DNA of 64,000 bases from Pseudomonas pseudonitroreducens (GTDB lineage Bacteria > Pseudomonadota > Gammaproteobacteria > Pseudomonadales > Pseudomonadaceae): the NCBI RefSeq assembly GCF_021603645.1, contig NZ_BQHJ01000005.1:248001-312000 (forward strand), written 5' to 3'. A model generated the notes under the pieces. The model did not search any database and was not told where the DNA came from. It saw only the letters and a program-made list of their open reading frames with translations. The position numbers and the translations under genes were made by a program. Each line of letters begins with the position of its first letter. The first letter of the stretch is position 1. Positions 10,454 to 19,535 of this stretch are shown here, piece by piece.

Positions 10454-12612
10454 TGAACGCCGACAACGTGGTACTGCTGGCGGAACACGAAGCCCAGACC
10501 GACCCGCTGCGCCTGGGCCTGGCCCTGCTGTGCCGGCAACTGGGCCGCCCGCTGGGCGTGGCCGAGCTGGGCGAGGGCATGCCGCTGCAACAGGGTCGCC
10601 TGCCGTTGCGTTTCGTACCCCGCGCGCTGCGCCGTGCGGACATCGTGGCGCGGGTCGAGCGCCTGCCGCTGGCGAAGATGGACAGCTACCTGCTGCCCGC
10701 GCTGCTGGTGCTGGAGGACGGCGCCACCCTGGTGCTCTGCGAGCTGGACGGTGAGTCCGCCAGCGTCCTGGTGCCGCACAGCGACGGCGGCGTCGAACGC
10801 CTGGCGCTGGCGGCATTGCAGAGCCGCTACAGCGGCCTCGCGGTCTTCGCCAAGTGCCGCTACCGTGCCGACGGCCGGGTTGGCGACTTCGCCAAGCGGG
10901 CCCAGCAGCACTGGTTCTTCGGTCCGCTGCGACAGCTCTGGCGCTCCTACTTCGAAGTGGCGATGGCGGCGATGATAGCGAACCTGCTGGCCATCGCCTC
11001 GGCGCTGTTCGCCATGCAGGTGTATGACCGCGTGGTGCCCAATGCGGCCATGGACACGCTGTGGATCCTGGCCAGCGGTGTCGGCCTGGCGATCATCCTC
11101 GAAGGCGTGATCCGCTCGTTGCGCGGCCACCTGCTGACCACCATGGGCAAGCGCATCGACCTGCAGCTGTCGACCTTGCTGTTCGAGCGCGTGCTCAATA
11201 CCCGGCTGGCGGCCAAGCCTGCCTCGGTGGGCGCCTTCAGCACCCAGGTGCGCGAGTTCGAGGGCGTGCGCGAGTTCTTCACCTCGTCCAGCGCAGCGAT
11301 GATCAGCGACCTGCCGTTCGTCTTGCTGTTCCTGCTGATCATCGCGCTGATCGGTGGTCACCTGGTCTGGGTGCCGGCGGTGGCGGCTGTGCTGATGCTG
11401 TTGCCGGGCCTGCTCTGCCAGGGCCTGCTGGCGCGGCTGTCGCGGGAGAACCTGCGCGAGGGCGCGGTGAAGAACGGCATCCTGCTGGAGTCGATCGAGA
11501 ACCTCGAATCGGTCAAGGCGACCCATGCCGAAGGCCGTTGCCTGCACCTCTGGGAAACGCTCACCGCGCAACTGGCGGGCAACGCCATGCGCACCCACAC
11601 GCTGACCACGGCGTTGTCCTATGGCGCGAGCATCGTCCAGCAACTGTGCTACGTCGGCGTGGTGGTGTTCGGTGTCTACCGCATCAGCGCGGGCGAGCTG
11701 AGCGTCGGCGCCCTGGTCGCCTGCTCGATCCTCGCTTCCCGCGCGGTGGCGCCGCTGTCCCAGGCGGCAGGCATCCTGGGTCGCTGGCAGCACACCAAGG
11801 TGGCCATGGAGGGGCTCGACCAACTGATGCAGGCGCCGATGGAGCGCCCCCAGGACAAGCGCTTCGTCAGCAAGGAGCGCCTTGCCGGGCATTACCGCCT
11901 GGAGCGCGTGCGCCTGGTGCACGGCGAGAACCCGCCGGCGGTGGACATCGCCGCGCTGGAAATCCGCCCCTACGAACGCATCGCCCTGCTGGGTGGCAAT
12001 GGCGCCGGCAAATCCAGCCTGCTGCGCTTGCTGGCCGGGCTGTATGACCCGGAATCCGGGCGCCTGCTGCTGGATGACGTGGCCCTGGCGCAGATCGATC
12101 CGTCCGATCGCCGCCGCCATATCGGCTACCTGCCGCAGGACGTCGCGCTGTTCTACGGCACACTGCGCGACAACCTCAACCTGGAGGGCGCGGCAATCAG
12201 CGACGAGGAGATGTTCGAGGCACTGGATGGCGTCGGCCTGGGGGATTTCGTCCGCGCCCATCCGCTCGGCCTGGACCTGCCATTGCTGGGCAACGGCAGC
12301 CTGTCCGGCGGCCAGCGCCAGGCCGTCGGCCTGGCCCGGGTGCTGCTGCAGGACCCACCGGTGGTGCTGCTCGACGAACCCACCGCGAGTTTCGACCAGA
12401 GCACCGAGCTGCACGTGATCGGCTACCTGCAACGCTGGCTGGAGGGCCGCACCCTGATCATGACCACACACAAGAAGAGCATGCTGGCAGTGGCCACCCG
12501 CGCGGTGGTGCTGAGCCAGGGCCGGGTGGTGATGGACGGTGCGCTGGAGCAGATCGTCCAGGACCGCACGGTGCAGATTCCCGAGCAGGAGGGCGCTGCC
12601 CATGGCCAGTGA
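10453..12612 (+). CDS. bapC: Type I secretion ABC transporter (LapB/HlyB type)
   Basis: 719 residues: an N-terminal C39-peptidase-like domain without a catalytic Cys (about 1-130), six membrane segments (about 160-430) and a C-terminal ATPase. The ATPase has Walker A GGNGAGKS near 514-521, signature LSGGQ near 617-621, Walker B VVLLDEP near 637-643 and an H-loop TTH. The inactive peptidase-like domain is characteristic of exporters of RTX or giant adhesin substrates that are not leader-processed. It overlaps both neighbours: 1 bp with the TolC-like gene and 11 bp with the membrane-fusion gene. Confidence 0.93.
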   Translation: MNADNVVLLAEHEAQTDPLRLGLALLCRQLGRPLGVAELGEGMPLQQGRLPLRFVPRALRRADIVARVERLPLAKMDSYLLPALLVLEDGATLVLCELDGESASVLVPHSDGGVERLALAALQSRYSGLAVFAKCRYRADGRVGDFAKRAQQHWFFGPLRQLWRSYFEVAMAAMIANLLAIASALFAMQVYDRVVPNAAMDTLWILASGVGLAIILEGVIRSLRGHLLTTMGKRIDLQLSTLLFERVLNTRLAAKPASVGAFSTQVREFEGVREFFTSSSAAMISDLPFVLLFLLIIALIGGHLVWVPAVAAVLMLLPGLLCQGLLARLSRENLREGAVKNGILLESIENLESVKATHAEGRCLHLWETLTAQLAGNAMRTHTLTTALSYGASIVQQLCYVGVVVFGVYRISAGELSVGALVACSILASRAVAPLSQAAGILGRWQHTKVAMEGLDQLMQAPMERPQDKRFVSKERLAGHYRLERVRLVHGENPPAVDIAALEIRPYERIALLGGNGAGKSSLLRLLAGLYDPESGRLLLDDVALAQIDPSDRRRHIGYLPQDVALFYGTLRDNLNLEGAAISDEEMFEALDGVGLGDFVRAHPLGLDLPLLGNGSLSGGQRQAVGLARVLLQDPPVVLLDEPTASFDQSTELHVIGYLQRWLEGRTLIMTTHKKSMLAVATRAVVLSQGRVVMDGALEQIVQDRTVQIPEQEGAAHGQ

Positions 12613-13792
12613 AAGCCGCGCCGCCGCGCGCCTGCGCCGCGAACTGCAGGACCCGCTGCTGGCCGCCAGCCATCCGCTGTCGCGCCCGCTGCTGTGGGCA
12701 TTGCTGCTGAGCCTGGGGGCGGCCATCGCCTGGGCCGCGCTGGCGCAATTGGACGAAGTGACCCGCGGCGATGGACGCGTGGTGCCGTTCAGCCGCATGC
12801 AGAAGATCCAGAGCCTGGAGGGCGGGATCCTTGACCGCCTGCTGGTGCAGGAGGGCGAGCTGGTGCAGGTCGGCCAGCCGCTGGTGCGGCTGGACCGCAC
12901 GCACTTCGAAACCTCCTGGCAGGAGGCCGCCAACCAGGCCGAGGTGCTCAGTGCCGCCATCGCCCGGCTCGACGCCGAGGTGATGGGCCAGGACCATATC
13001 GTCTTCCCCGACAGCATCGCCGCCGATGGCCCGGTGGCACGCTCGGAGCGCGAACTGTTCAAGTCGCGCCGCGACAAGCTGGAGGAAAACACCCGTTCGC
13101 TGCAGAAGCAGATTCGCCTGGCACAGAGCCAGCTGGCGCTGGTCGAGCCGCTGGTGGCGCGCCGTGCGGTGAGCCAGATGGAGGCGCTCAAGCTGAGCCA
13201 GGACATCGCCACCCTGAGCGGCAAGCTCACCGAGCTGAAGAACACCTACTTCCAGGACGCCTACACCGAGCGCCAGGAGAAGAAGGCCCAACTGGCGCAG
13301 ATCGAACCCATCGTCCAGCAGCGCAAGGACCAGTTGCGCCGCACGGAAATCCTCTCGCCGGTGCGCGGGCGGGTGAACACCGTGCTGATCAGTACCCGCG
13401 GCGGCGTGGTGCAGCCGGGCGAGCCGATCATGGAAGTGATCCCGGTGGAGGAGCGCCTGCTGGTGGAGGCCAAGGTCAAGCCACGCGACGTGGCCTTCCT
13501 GGTGCCGGGCATGCCGGCGAAGGTCAAGATCACCGCCTATGACTACAGCATCTACGGTGATCTGAAAGGCACCCTGGAACAGATCAGCGCCGACACCATC
13601 GAAGAAGATACGGTGCATGGCAAGGAGTACTACTACCAGGTACTGATCAAGACCGACGGTAGCCAGTTGATGCGCAACGGCGAGGTGCTGCCGATCATCC
13701 CCGGCATGGTCGCCGAGGTAGACATCCTCAGCGGCAAGCGCAGCGTGCTGAACTACCTGCTGCGGCCGCTGCTCAAGGCGCGGTTGATGTAG
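12602..13792 (+). CDS. bapD: HlyD-family membrane-fusion protein of the adhesin exporter
   Basis: The 396-residue HlyD/LapC-type adaptor has one N-terminal transmembrane helix (about 28-48), a lipoyl-like half-motif around GGILDRLLVQEGELV, long coiled-coil helices (about 100-230) and a C-terminal beta-barrel. It links the inner-membrane ABC protein to the TolC channel. The ATG at 12602 is chosen because it begins the conserved protein and overlaps the ABC stop; a longer upstream frame would run inside the ABC gene. It is the last gene of the adhesin operon and is followed by a REP array. Confidence 0.92.
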   Translation: MASESRAAARLRRELQDPLLAASHPLSRPLLWALLLSLGAAIAWAALAQLDEVTRGDGRVVPFSRMQKIQSLEGGILDRLLVQEGELVQVGQPLVRLDRTHFETSWQEAANQAEVLSAAIARLDAEVMGQDHIVFPDSIAADGPVARSERELFKSRRDKLEENTRSLQKQIRLAQSQLALVEPLVARRAVSQMEALKLSQDIATLSGKLTELKNTYFQDAYTERQEKKAQLAQIEPIVQQRKDQLRRTEILSPVRGRVNTVLISTRGGVVQPGEPIMEVIPVEERLLVEAKVKPRDVAFLVPGMPAKVKITAYDYSIYGDLKGTLEQISADTIEEDTVHGKEYYYQVLIKTDGSQLMRNGEVLPIIPGMVAEVDILSGKRSVLNYLLRPLLKARLM

Positions 13793-13817
13793 CGGCCATC
13801 GTGCACGGATCGCCCTG

Positions 13818-13910
13818 GTAGGGGCGGACTCCGACCGCGATGGTTTCACCCTGCGTCGGGTTTGGTCGGAGCGGGGATGAGTCGATCGCGGACAGAGTCC
13901 GCTCCTACGC
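13818..13910. repeat. REPIN, GCGGAC-type
   Basis: An inverted pair of REP units, GTAGGGGCGGACTCCGACCG and its mirror ending GTCCGCTCCTAC, lies 26 bp after the exporter operon. Confidence 0.85.
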
Positions 13911-14007
13911 CAGGCTTGCTAACTGGCAGCAATCGGAACACCCGGCGTACGCCTCCTTCCCGCGACAGGAAAGGGCCGGGGACCTGGGGAGGGAAAGGCG
14001 TGGCACT

Positions 14008-14070
14008 GTAGGGGCGAGCCCGCCGGCCATGGGTATCCGGGCGGGGCTTGCCGCCGGGCTCGCTCCTACG
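14008..14070. repeat. Degenerate REPIN, CGAGCCCGCCG-type
   Basis: GTAGGGGCGAGCCCGCCGGC is paired with a mirrored GCCGGGCTCGCTCCTAC. It keeps the same GTAGG...CCTAC ends as the other REPs but has a different stem. Confidence 0.7.
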
Positions 14071-14107
14071 GCGGCCAATCAATCCTCCCACCACTCTGGC
14101 TGTTCCT

Positions 14108-14700
14108 GTAGGAGCGAGCTCGCTCACGAACCGCCCAGCGCCGGCGTCACCGGGAAACTCGTTCGCGAGCAAGCTCGCTCCTACAGGGCATGGCCAAGCG
14201 TAGGAGCGGACTCTGTCCGCGATCGGCTCGTCACCGCTCCAATCTCCCAGGGAGTTGATCGCAATCATCGCGTACAACGTCCTCTCCCACGCGAGAAACA
14301 CCTGCTGCTTCGGCCCTTCCTGTAGGAGCGAGCTCGCTCGCGAACCATCCAACGCCGGAGCCACCGGGAAACTCGTTCGCGAGCAAGCTCGCTCCTACAA
14401 GGGCATGGCCAAGCGTAGGAGCGGACTCCGTCCGCGATTCACTCATCGCCGCTCCAATCTCCCAGGGAGCTGTGCGCGATCATCCCGGACAAAGTCCGTT
14501 CCCACACGAGAAGCTCCTGCCGCCGCTGCGGCTCTTCCTGTAGGAGCGAGCTCGCTCGCGAACCGCCCAGCGCCGGAGCTACCGGGAAACTCGTTCGCGA
14601 GCAAGCTCGCTCCCACAAGGGCATGGCCAAGCGTAGGAGCGGACTCCGTCCGCGATCGACTCATCGCCGCTCCAATCTCCCAGCGAGCTGAGTTCGCTCC
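14108..14700. repeat. Tandem array of three composite REP units (about 215 bp period)
   Basis: Each unit contains an inverted pair of GCGAGC-type REPs (14108-14185, 14321-14399, 14540-14617). A constant GGCATGGCCAAGC linker follows, then a single GCGGAC-type REP (14200, 14414, 14633) and a constant CTCCAATCTCCCAG segment. The spacing is 213 and 219 bp. Together with 13818-14070 this fills the 921 bp between the adhesin operon and the P-type ATPase. No gene is supported here. Confidence 0.88.
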
Positions 14701-14713
14701 TGCGCGCGCCACA

Positions 14714-17425
14714 TCAGCCGCGCGCCGCTTTCCAGCGGCGGATCACCAGTTTCTCCAGCTCCACCGCGAAGAACACCGCGATGCCGATGCCCAGCGAGAT
14801 CATCCAGCCGCTGAAGGGCAGGGCGACGGTGTGGAAGGCGGTCTGCATGAACGGCACGTAGATCACCAGGCACTGCAGCAGGATCAGCGCCAGGGTCACC
14901 GTGAGCAGGGCGCCGTTGCGCAGCAGCGCCAGGTTCAGCGAGAACTCTTCCTGCAGGCGGCAGTTGAACAGGTACGCCCACTGCGCGGTGACCAGGGTGT
15001 GCAGGATCATGGTGCGGATGTAGTCGGTGTCGTGGCCGTTGCTGACCAGCCAGGCTTCCAGCAGGAAGGCCGCGGCGGTGAGCAGGCCACCGACGTAGAG
15101 CACCCGCCAGACGGCGAAGCCGTTGAGGATCGACTCCTTCGCGTTGCGCGGCGGCCGGCGCATCATGCCCGGCTCGCCAGGCTCGAAGGCCAGGGCGAAG
15201 GACAGGGTGGTGGAAGTCGCCATGTTCATCCAGAGAATCTGCAGCGGCGCCAGCGGAATCACTGCGCCGGCGAGGATCGCCATGACGATCAGCAGGCCCT
15301 GGGCCATGTTGGTCGGCAGGATGAACAGCACGGTCTTCTTCAGGTTGTCGTAGACCCGACGCCCCTCGCGCACGGCGCCGGCGATGGTGGAGAAGTTGTC
15401 GTCGGTGAGCACCATGTCGGCGGCCTCCTTGGTCACCTCGGTGCCCTTGATGCCCATGGCGATGCCGACGTCGGCCTGCTTCAGTGCCGGGGCGTCGTTG
15501 ACCCCGTCGCCGGTCATGCCGACCACTTCCTCGTTGGCCTGCAGCGCGCGCACCAGGCGCAGCTTGTGTTCGGGGCTGGTGCGGGCGAACACCGAGTACT
15601 GCAGGGCGAGGGATTTCAGCTGCGTATCATCGGCCTGTTCCAGTTCCTGGCCGGTCATGGCGCGCAGGTCGTTGCCCATGCCGAGCATGCCGGCGATGGC
15701 GACGGCGGTGTCCGGGTGGTCGCCGGTGATCATCTTCACCTGGATACCGGCGCGCTTGCACAGGGCGATGGCCTCGATGGCCTCCGGGCGCGGCGGGTCG
15801 AGCAGGCCGGCGACACCGAGGAAGATCATGCCGTCCTGCACGTCCTCGTGGTCGATCACGCCGTCATCGGGCTGCACCGGCTTGTAGGCGGCGGCGAGCA
15901 TGCGCAGGCCTTGCCCGGCGATGAAGCTCATCTCGCGCTCCCAGTACTGCCGATCCAGCGGCTCCACGCCATTGCCGCCGAGCTGCTGCTGGCACATGCG
16001 CAGCAGCACGTCCGGCGCACCTTTGAGGTAGACCAGGCTCTGCCCGGCGACGTCGCAGCGCCGCGCCATGTACTTGTAGGCCGAGTCGAAGGGGATCTTG
16101 CCGAATTTCTGGAACTCGATCTCCGGCAGGTTTGCCTTGCGCGCCAGGACCTTCAGCGCGCCCTCGGTTGGGCCGCCGACCACGCCCCAGCGGCCTTCGT
16201 CGTTGAGCGCAAGGCTGCTGTCGTTGCAGATGTCCACCGCGCGGATGAAGTCCTGCAGGGCGCGATGCCGAGACCAGTCCAGCTCGTCGCTGGTGCTGCC
16301 GAAGGTAATGCGGCCCCTGGGCTCATAGCTCTGGCCCTCGACGGCGTAGATACCGTTGGCGAGCAGCACGCTCTTCACGGTCATCTCGTTCATGGTCAGG
16401 GTGCCGGTCTTGTCCGAGCAGATCACGCTCATGGCGCCCAGGGTTTCCACGGTCGGCAGCTTGCGGATGATCGCCTTGTTCTGCGCCATGCGTTGCACGC
16501 CCAGCGACAGGATGATCGAGACGATGGCCGGCAGGCCTTCGGGCACCGAGGCCACGGCCAGGCTGATCAGCGACAGCAGCAGCTCGCCGAACGGATAGTC
16601 GTGCCAGAAGAAGCCGATGATGAAGAGCACCACCATCATGCCGACGATCAGCTGGAAGATGCGTTTGCCCAGCTCGGCGATCTGCCGCAGCAGCGGGGTT
16701 TCGCTTTCGTCGACGTTGGCGATCAGCTTGTTGATGCGGCCCAGCTCGGTGTTGCCGCCCGTCTCGATCACCACGCCACGGGCGTTGCCGGCGCTGACGT
16801 TGGTGCCGGAGAAGCCGAGGTTGGTGCGGTCGGCCAGCAGCGCGTCCTTGTCCAGCGCAGCGGCGTGCTTGCCGACGGTGAGGGATTCACCGGTGAGCAT
16901 GGATTCCTCGACCTGCAGGTGATGCACGTCGAACAGGCGCACGTCGGCGGGGATCTTGTCACCGGGGCGGAGGATGACGATGTCGCCGGGCACCAGCTGG
17001 GCGGCGTCCATCTCGATTTTCTTGCCGTTGCGCACCACATGGGCGGTGCTGCTGAGCATGCCGCGCAGGGCGGCGAGGGATTTCTCCGCCTTGTTTTCCT
17101 GGAAGAAGCCGATGCCGGCGTTGATTACCGCCACCAGCAGGATGACGATGGTATCGGTCCAGTGGCCCATCAGCGCGGTGGCGACGGCGGCGGCCAGGAG
17201 GATGTAGATCAGCACGTCGTTGAAGTGCCGGGCGAAGCGCAGCCAGAGTGGATCGACATCCTTGGCTGGCAGCGCGTTGGGCCCGACGCGCTGCAGGCGC
17301 GCCTCGGCCTCGTCGGGGGAGAGGCCTTCGGCGCTGGTCTGCAGATCGGCCATGGCCTGGTCGACGCTCTTGCGGTACCAGTCGGTGGTTTGCGGTTTGC
17401 CGTCGGTGGTTTGCTGTGCAGTCAT
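14714..17425 (-). CDS. P-type cation-transporting ATPase (P2-like)
   Basis: A 903-residue integral membrane ion pump. Visible parts: an N-terminal cation-ATPase domain, actuator TGE (178-180), PEGLP in membrane helix 4 (295-299), phosphorylation motif DKTGTLT with D338, the nucleotide-binding region, hinge GDGVNDAPALKQAD, and six C-terminal membrane segments. The ATG at 17425 has GGGAG upstream; a longer frame lacks a convincing start. The helix-5 and helix-6 residues that bind calcium in SERCA-type pumps are changed: NMAQ replaces NVGE, and NMATS replaces NLVTD. A strict Ca2+ specificity is therefore doubtful. The transported ion is unknown. Confidence 0.93.
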   Translation of the reverse strand: MTAQQTTDGKPQTTDWYRKSVDQAMADLQTSAEGLSPDEAEARLQRVGPNALPAKDVDPLWLRFARHFNDVLIYILLAAAVATALMGHWTDTIVILLVAVINAGIGFFQENKAEKSLAALRGMLSSTAHVVRNGKKIEMDAAQLVPGDIVILRPGDKIPADVRLFDVHHLQVEESMLTGESLTVGKHAAALDKDALLADRTNLGFSGTNVSAGNARGVVIETGGNTELGRINKLIANVDESETPLLRQIAELGKRIFQLIVGMMVVLFIIGFFWHDYPFGELLLSLISLAVASVPEGLPAIVSIILSLGVQRMAQNKAIIRKLPTVETLGAMSVICSDKTGTLTMNEMTVKSVLLANGIYAVEGQSYEPRGRITFGSTSDELDWSRHRALQDFIRAVDICNDSSLALNDEGRWGVVGGPTEGALKVLARKANLPEIEFQKFGKIPFDSAYKYMARRCDVAGQSLVYLKGAPDVLLRMCQQQLGGNGVEPLDRQYWEREMSFIAGQGLRMLAAAYKPVQPDDGVIDHEDVQDGMIFLGVAGLLDPPRPEAIEAIALCKRAGIQVKMITGDHPDTAVAIAGMLGMGNDLRAMTGQELEQADDTQLKSLALQYSVFARTSPEHKLRLVRALQANEEVVGMTGDGVNDAPALKQADVGIAMGIKGTEVTKEAADMVLTDDNFSTIAGAVREGRRVYDNLKKTVLFILPTNMAQGLLIVMAILAGAVIPLAPLQILWMNMATSTTLSFALAFEPGEPGMMRRPPRNAKESILNGFAVWRVLYVGGLLTAAAFLLEAWLVSNGHDTDYIRTMILHTLVTAQWAYLFNCRLQEEFSLNLALLRNGALLTVTLALILLQCLVIYVPFMQTAFHTVALPFSGWMISLGIGIAVFFAVELEKLVIRRWKAARG

Positions 17426-17581
17426 GCGCTGACTCCCGGCTCCTGCCTGTTGGGAAATTAGGACTGCACCCAGACTAGACGGTGGGGATGACGTCGGACC
17501 TGTCATACCTCAAGGTTCTTCCCGTCCTGGCTGAACGCTTCCTGAACGGCGTAGGAATTGCCATCAGAAATGGCGACTGGC

Positions 17582-17672
17582 GTAGGAGCGGACTCCGTCC
17601 GCGATCGACTCAGCATCGCTCCGATCCGTCCCGGAGTGGGGCAAACCATCGCGGACAGAGTCCGCTCCTACA
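17582..17672. repeat. REPIN, GCGGAC-type, overlapping the AraC gene stop
   Basis: GTAGGAGCGGACTCCGTCCG is paired with its mirror. The right-hand end supplies the TAG stop codon (17668-17670) of the neighbouring AraC gene. Confidence 0.88.
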
Positions 17673-18225
17673 ATGCCGACGGCTCCAGCTCCCGCGCGCC
17701 ACCGACCCGGCTGGCCTGCCGCCAGCGCTTCGGCGTGCAGCCCACCAGCTTGCGGAAGCTGCGGCAGAAGTGCGATTGATCGGCGAAGCCGCACTCCTGG
17801 CTGACCTGGGAAATCGGCGCGGCGCCGTTGGCCAACAGCTCGCGGGCGCGCTCGATACGCAGGCGCAGGGCCCACTCCCGCGGCGCGAGGCCGGTGGCCT
17901 GCTTGAACGCGCGGGAGAAATGGCTGCGCGACAGGCCGCACTGCTCGGCGACGTCGGCAATGTACAGGCGGCTGAGCAGGCAGCCGGCGAGGATCTCCTT
18001 GGCCTTGCGCTCCTGCCAGGGGGCGAGGGCGAGGCGTTCGCCCTCGCTGGGTGCGTCGTAGCACGGCGGTGGCAGGCGGTAGTGTTCCAGCAGGTGCCGG
18101 CACAGGCGCTGGCTGGCCTGCCGGATGCCTTCTCCCTGGCTTTCCAGCTCCTCCATGAGCTGCTGTACCAGACGGTGGGTCTGGGGGGCGAGCATGGTCG
18201 CTACCTGGTGGGCAGGTGCGGGCAT
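17668..18225 (-). CDS. AraC-family transcriptional regulator
   Basis: A 185-residue cytoplasmic DNA-binding protein. The C-terminal two thirds (about 75-175) is a complete double helix-turn-helix AraC domain (YIADVAEQCGLSRSHFSRAF, then ISQVSQECGFADQSHFCRSF). The N-terminal part is short (about 70 residues) and resembles no sensing domain I can name. The start at 18225 follows GGAAGAGAGA; a start at 18288 is possible but lacks such a site. The TAG stop lies inside a REP element, so the last few residues may have changed when the REP arrived. It is divergent from the LysR gene. Its target is unknown. Confidence 0.87.
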   Translation of the reverse strand: MPAPAHQVATMLAPQTHRLVQQLMEELESQGEGIRQASQRLCRHLLEHYRLPPPCYDAPSEGERLALAPWQERKAKEILAGCLLSRLYIADVAEQCGLSRSHFSRAFKQATGLAPREWALRLRIERARELLANGAAPISQVSQECGFADQSHFCRSFRKLVGCTPKRWRQASRVGGARELEPSAL

Positions 18226-18412
18226 GATGTCTCTCTTCCGGTCGGCTTGCAGTGGCGGGAAAAACCGCCTTGGAAATAAAAAATTCAAGGTAAATCAAGG
18301 TGATCCGATCCTCAATCGAATTCGCCAGGCATTCCGTCTTCAAGCACATCCGTCCAAGAAAAACACCGTGAGGCATGCTCGACTGGCGTGACCTTTGTCT
18401 TGTGCAAAGATG

Positions 18413-18441
18413 CCCACTCCCACTCCCACTCCCACTCCCAC
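18413..18441 (+). repeat. Hexanucleotide tandem repeat (CCCACT)5
   Basis: Four perfect copies and one near-perfect copy of CCCACT end 17 bp before the LysR start codon. They lie in its untranslated leader, or encode a Pro-Leu run if the upstream start at 18375 is used. Confidence 0.9.
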
Positions 18442-18458
18442 AGCCCGAGCGACCAGCC

Positions 18459-19370
18459 ATGAACCGAAACGACCTGCGCCGCCTGGACATGAACCTGCTG
18501 GTGATCTTCGAATCCCTGATGCTGGAGCGAAACCTCACCCGCGTCGGCGAAAAGCTGTTCATTACCCAGTCCACCGTCAGCGCTGCCCTGGCGCGCCTGC
18601 GCGACCTGTTCGACGACCCGCTGCTGGTCCGCGCTGGCCGCGCCATGGAGCCCACCAGCCGGGCGCTGCACATCTTCGAGGAACTGCGCCCGGCGATGGA
18701 CGTGATCTCTGCGGCGGTCAGCCGCGCCAAGTCCTTCGAACCCGAGACCAGCTGCAACATCTTCCGCCTGGGCCTTTCCGACGATGCCGAGTTCGGCCTG
18801 TTCCCCGCCCTGTTGGCGCGTCTTCAGCAGGACGCCCCGAACATCACCGTGGTGGTACGCCGGGCCAACTTCCTGCTGATGCCGGCATTACTGTCCTCAG
18901 GCGAAATCACCGTCGGCGTCAGCTACACCACCGACCTGCCGGCCAACGCCAAGCGCCGCAAGCTGCGCGATATCGGCGTGAAGGTGCTGCGCGGCGACGA
19001 CCGCCCCGGCCCGCTGACGCTGGATGAGTACTGCTCGCGGCCGCACGTGATGGTGTCGTTCTCCGGCGACCTGAACGGCGCCATCGACCTCGACCTGGAG
19101 CGTATCGAGCGCCGCCGCCGGGTGGTTCTCGCCGTGCCGCAGTTCGGCAGCCTGCGGGCGCTGCTGCGCAACACCGAGATGATCGCCACCGTGCCGGACT
19201 ACGCCGCCTGCGCATTGGTGGAAGACAGCTGCCTGCGTGCCGAGGACCCGCCGCTGGACATCAAGCCGGCGGAGTTGTCGCTGGTGTGGAGCGCCGCCCA
19301 CGACAACGACCCGGCCGAACGTTGGCTGCGCGAGCGGATGGTCGAGTACATGAGCGCGCCGCTGCCGTGA
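18459..19370 (+). CDS. LysR-family transcriptional regulator, MexT-like
   Basis: A 303-residue LysR protein: a winged helix-turn-helix at about 5-65 (MNLLVIFESLMLERNLTRV, then TQSTVSAALARLRDLF) and a substrate-binding-like effector domain from about 92 to 300. The MNRNDLRRLDMNLL opening resembles MexT and its paralogues. The ATG at 18459 matches that family start; the earlier in-frame ATG at 18375 would add a Pro/Leu-rich stretch coded by the hexamer repeat. It is divergent from the AraC gene and convergent with the porin operon, separated from it by two hairpin elements. Its target is not evident. Confidence 0.88.
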   Translation: MNRNDLRRLDMNLLVIFESLMLERNLTRVGEKLFITQSTVSAALARLRDLFDDPLLVRAGRAMEPTSRALHIFEELRPAMDVISAAVSRAKSFEPETSCNIFRLGLSDDAEFGLFPALLARLQQDAPNITVVVRRANFLLMPALLSSGEITVGVSYTTDLPANAKRRKLRDIGVKVLRGDDRPGPLTLDEYCSRPHVMVSFSGDLNGAIDLDLERIERRRRVVLAVPQFGSLRALLRNTEMIATVPDYAACALVEDSCLRAEDPPLDIKPAELSLVWSAAHDNDPAERWLRERMVEYMSAPLP

Positions 19371-19389
19371 ACGGAATTCATCGGCATTT

Positions 19390-19476
19390 GTAGGATGGGT
19401 GGAGCGCAGCGATACCCATGCCGTTGGAGCAGGGTAATGATCGGTATCGCTTCGCTTCGCTCCACTCCATCCTACA
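19390..19476. repeat. Palindromic intergenic repeat, GGATGGGTGGAGCG-type
   Basis: GTAGGATGGGTGGAGCGCAG is paired with a mirrored arm ending GCTCCACTCCATCCTAC. The same family recurs at 32948-33029. It is distinct from the GTAGGAGC REPs but has the same overall inverted-pair layout. Confidence 0.82.
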
Positions 19477-19492
19477 ACGTGCTTTTCCAGTA

Positions 19493-19519
19493 ACGCAGGG
19501 CGCATAACGCGCCCTGCGT
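19493..19519. terminator. Bidirectional hairpin between convergent LysR and porin genes
   Basis: Perfect 11-bp arms ACGCAGGGCGC/GCGCCCTGCGT flank a 5-base loop. There is no T-run, so intrinsic termination is only probable. Confidence 0.5.
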
Positions 19520-19535
19520 AGGCGGCGCCGCAAGC

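Noticed and set aside
14255-17461. Open frame of 1,068 codons on the plus strand opposite the P-type ATPase
   Set aside because: It starts in REP DNA and mirrors the ATPase gene. It has no recognisable domain and shows His/Gln/Gly-rich shadow composition.
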